From: an uncultured Ruminococcus sp.
Lineage (GTDB): Bacteria > Bacillota > Clostridia > Oscillospirales > Acutalibacteraceae
NCBI GenBank assembly: GCA_910585865.1
Contig: CAJUGO010000011.1
Coordinates: 1 to 64,000 of the forward strand
Length of the DNA stretch: 64,000 bases
Direction: 5' to 3'
In this document: positions 61,689 to 64,000 of the stretch, in pieces
How the letters are laid out: the number at the start of each line of letters is the position of its first letter
Position numbering within the stretch: position 1 is the stretch's first letter
Program-made: the position numbers and the translations under genes
Notes under the pieces: model-generated
Database searches by the model: none
Seen by the model: the letters and a program-made list of their open reading frames with translations, nothing else
What the model was told of the DNA's origin: nothing

Positions 61689-61769
61689 CAAAAACAATAT
61701 ACCGTTTTTGTGCAAACTAATGAAAAACAATGTTTTGCAAAAAATGTCACAGTTACCAGTTATTTTTTA

Positions 61770-61799
61770 TTGACTTTTAACTGTCCATTGTTGTATAAT
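61770..61799 (+). promoter_or_regulatory. Promoter of the large secreted protein
   Basis: TTGACT at 61770, 18 bases, TATAAT at 61794. Confidence 0.82.
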
Positions 61800-61843
61800 G
61801 ATACTGCTTATAGAAGCATTATTAATTAAGGAGGAAAAAAGAA

Positions 61844-64000
61844 ATGTTCAAAAAAGCACTTAGTCTTTTATTGTCATTAATGTTGATTGTTACTTCATTA
61901 TCTGTAACTATTCTCAGCGTATCTGCTGCAGACGGTTCAGTGTATAAAGTAGCAGGCGTTGATGCACTCACAGGCGACGGTCCTAACTGGCAGCCTGATG
62001 CAACATTATCACCCAGCAATGTTATGACACTTAAAGACGACGGTACATACGAGAAAGTATATACCGATGTAGCAGCCGGAAACGGCTATCAGATTAAAAT
62101 CGTTGAAAATACTGCAGACGGTAATTTTAATTGGTACGGTATTGACGGCGGTGAAACTAACTTCACATTCAATGTAACAGCAGATTGTGATGTAACAGTT
62201 AATTTCGATCCTGCAACACTTAAAATCACTGTAACAGGTGACAGTGTTGTAATTCCGACAGACCTTGATCTTGATTATGTAGTTGCAGTTGGCGGCGGTG
62301 ACGGCAACTGGCTCAACGGTGTAGTTTGGGATCCGGCTGATCGTGATAACGAGATGACAGAAATCGCTCCAAATGTTTACCAGATTACTTATAATGATAT
62401 CGAAGCATATGACACATATCAGGTTAAGTTTGCTGCAAACGGTTCTTGGGCTGATAACTGGGGTCTTGCTGAGCAGGGCGGTGTTCCTGTTTTTGATGAA
62501 GCATTTGATGCTGCATACAACGGTCAGAATATAATTCTTGATACAGAGCAGTTTGGCTATGAGCTTTCTAATGTAACATTGACACTTGATCTTTCCGGTT
62601 TTGATTATGCAAGCAAGACAGGCGCAAAGATCACTGTAAAGGTTACTAATGCTGATGAAGTTCCAACAGAGGAAACAGAAGCTACAACAGAAGCTACAAC
62701 AGAAGCTCCAACAACAGAAGCACCAACAACAGAAGCTCCTACAACAGAGGCTTCTACAGAAGGTAATGATGCATTCCTTAATGTAAATGCTACATCAAAC
62801 TACTTCCCAAATGCTTCTGCAAAGTATAATGCTGAAACAAAACAGGTTACAGTTACATATTCTTTCCAGGCATCTAAGGATGTACTTGATACACAGTGGT
62901 ATATGTACTATGATCCTGAAATTCTTTCACCAAAGGCTGCAAATAATAAGCCTATGGACATCTGTCCTTCAATCGGTGCAAGTGCAGGTCCTATGAACCT
63001 TAATGCTTCAGGTGATACTCCTGAGCGCAGATCTGTTAAGTATTCTGCTACAAACCTTTATCTTTCTGATTTCTCATCACAGAAGCAGGTTTTTGCAAAG
63101 GTTGTATTTGATGTAGTTGCTGATGCTCCTGCAACAACAAAAATTGACCTTTATGTAGATGTACTCCGTGTTTCTGCTATTGACGATGAAACAGGAATGA
63201 CATCAAGCCAGGAAGAAGTATTACTTCTTGACAACGGTGTTATCTTTGATACAGATGTAACTGTTGATCGTTCAACAGAACTTACACCTTCAACATGGGA
63301 GCAGCCTGATACAACAGTAGCTCCTGAAACAACAGAGGCTCCTGAAACAACAGTAGCTCCAACAACAGAAGCACCAACAACAGAAGCTCCTACAACAGAG
63401 GCTTCTACAGAAGGTAATGATGCATTCCTTAATGTAAATGCTACATCAAACTACTTCCCAAATGCTTCTGCAAAGTATAATGCTGAAACAAAACAGGTTA
63501 CAGTTACATATTCTTTCCAGGCATCTAAGGATGTACTTGATACACAGTGGTATATGTACTATGATCCTGAAATTCTTTCACCAAAGGCTGCAAATAATAA
63601 GCCTATGGACATCTGTCCTTCAATCGGTGCAAGTGCAGGTCCTATGAACCTTAATGCTTCAGGTGATACTCCTGAGCGCAGATCTGTTAAGTATTCTGCT
63701 ACAAACCTTTATCTTTCTGATTTCTCATCACAGAAGCAGGTTTTTGCAAAGGTTGTATTTGATGTAGTTGCTGATGCTCCTGCAACAACAAAAATTGACC
63801 TTTATGTAGATGTACTCCGTGTTTCTGCTATTGACGATGAAACAGGAATGACATCAAGCCAGGAAGAAGTATTACTTCTTGACAACGGTGTTATCTTTGA
63901 TACAGATGTAACTGTTGATCGTTCAACAGAACTTACACCTTCAACATGGGAGCAGCCTGATACAACAGTAGCTCCTGAAACAACAGAGGCTCCTGAAACA
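61844..64000 (+). CDS. Secreted starch-binding-like protein with cohesin-like repeats (3' end beyond the window)
   Basis: 719 codons open to the window edge, ATG 61844 with AAGGAGG. A signal peptide of about 28 residues (SLLLSLMLIVTSLSVTILSV, then SA) is followed by a module at about 31-130 (VAGVDALTGDGPNWQPDATL) like the X25 starch-binding module of pullulanases. A second module lies at about 140-265 (VAVGGGDGNWLNGVVWDPAD, QVKFAANGSWADNWGL), also CBM-like. A Thr/Glu/Pro linker follows. Then come two identical units of 217 residues, each with a cohesin-like beta-sandwich (VTVTYSFQASKDVLDTQWYM, YYDPEILSP, FAKVVFDVVADAPATTKIDL) and its linker. It is probably an amylosome-type adherence or scaffold protein. 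No catalytic, dockerin or anchor domain is visible before the edge. Confidence 0.82.
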   Translation, partial: MFKKALSLLLSLMLIVTSLSVTILSVSAADGSVYKVAGVDALTGDGPNWQPDATLSPSNVMTLKDDGTYEKVYTDVAAGNGYQIKIVENTADGNFNWYGIDGGETNFTFNVTADCDVTVNFDPATLKITVTGDSVVIPTDLDLDYVVAVGGGDGNWLNGVVWDPADRDNEMTEIAPNVYQITYNDIEAYDTYQVKFAANGSWADNWGLAEQGGVPVFDEAFDAAYNGQNIILDTEQFGYELSNVTLTLDLSGFDYASKTGAKITVKVTNADEVPTEETEATTEATTEAPTTEAPTTEAPTTEASTEGNDAFLNVNATSNYFPNASAKYNAETKQVTVTYSFQASKDVLDTQWYMYYDPEILSPKAANNKPMDICPSIGASAGPMNLNASGDTPERRSVKYSATNLYLSDFSSQKQVFAKVVFDVVADAPATTKIDLYVDVLRVSAIDDETGMTSSQEEVLLLDNGVIFDTDVTVDRSTELTPSTWEQPDTTVAPETTEAPETTVAPTTEAPTTEAPTTEASTEGNDAFLNVNATSNYFPNASAKYNAETKQVTVTYSFQASKDVLDTQWYMYYDPEILSPKAANNKPMDICPSIGASAGPMNLNASGDTPERRSVKYSATNLYLSDFSSQKQVFAKVVFDVVADAPATTKIDLYVDVLRVSAIDDETGMTSSQEEVLLLDNGVIFDTDVTVDRSTELTPSTWEQPDTTVAPETTEAPET
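62704..64000 (+). repeat. Two identical 651-bp tandem coding repeats
   Basis: The block from 62704 to 63354 recurs from 63355 to the window edge with no difference that I could find by eye. It includes the linker and the cohesin-like domain. The second copy may be followed by more. Confidence 0.9.

Overview
The window is low-GC Gram-positive DNA. The forespore sigma factor SigG, the YerC/YecD family, a Nfn-type transhydrogenase and dockerin and cohesin-like extracellular modules together point to an anaerobic, spore-forming gut clostridium of the Ruminococcaceae. The truncated secreted protein at the right edge (starch-binding-like modules, TEAPTTEA linkers, cohesin-like repeats) and the small dockerin protein are most like Ruminococcus, and R. 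bromii-type amylosome organisms in particular. This assignment is inferred from gene content.

Layout. 1-4.3 kb: rlmB, a degenerate P-type-ATPase-like membrane protein and rpe. 4.3-6.7 kb: an accessory patch with a radical SAM gene, a GNAT gene and decayed fragments, including the start of a mobile-element sigma factor. 6.8-10.2 kb: ldh, and divergently nfnAB. 10.5-19.7 kb (minus): a DHHW/SGNH protein and a near-complete aromatic amino-acid operon (aroE, aroK, aroF, tyrA, aroB, aroA, aroC, pheA) lacking only 3-dehydroquinate dehydratase. 20 kb: acpP. 20.4-23.7 kb (minus): a GntR(YtrA)/ABC ATPase/permease unit. 23.9-27.6 kb: sigG, a small regulated membrane peptide, an XRE regulator, a YerC-like regulator, a methyltransferase and hslO. 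27.8-28.1 and 33.0-33.3 kb: two tRNA clusters sharing identical tRNA-Val and tRNA-Gly copies. They bracket an accessory island with a 34-residue-repeat secreted protein, an ECF sigma factor, an RsgI-like anti-sigma factor, a DUF5131 protein and an AraC/GyrI-like regulator.

33.4-38.6 kb: an aac(6') pseudogene, a nicotinamidase-like hydrolase, a DUF2935 protein, an NSS transporter and a FAD-Rieske oxidoreductase. 38.8-46.1 kb (minus): the most unusual locus. An HPrK-like kinase, a PqqD-like peptide-binding protein, an S24/S26-type peptidase and a nucleotidyltransferase overlap end to end. They lie between a 38-residue peptide and two secreted or membrane proteins, all three ending in the same DLPF(I/V)xA motif. 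This looks like an undescribed peptide- or protein-tail modification system. The nucleotidyltransferase is fused by a deletion junction to a BspA-like leucine-rich-repeat gene.

46.6-51.0 kb: rubrerythrin and a compact redox/sulfur module (ferredoxin, NapH-like Fe-S membrane protein, thioredoxin, Crp/Fnr regulator, CoA-disulfide-reductase/rhodanese). Two promoters there carry GTGAC-N3-GTCAC palindromes at the same class II activator spacing. 51.2-61.7 kb: tRNA-Leu, a lipoprotein-like fragment, putP, then alr, polA, a low-Mr phosphatase, rimI, tsaD, a cyclophilin and galE. 61.8 kb to the end: the start of a large starch-binding-like secreted protein with two identical 651-bp repeats, running off the window.

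Start codons were chosen from Shine-Dalgarno spacing. Several genes use TTG or GTG. Coordinates of promoters and terminators are from visual matching only.
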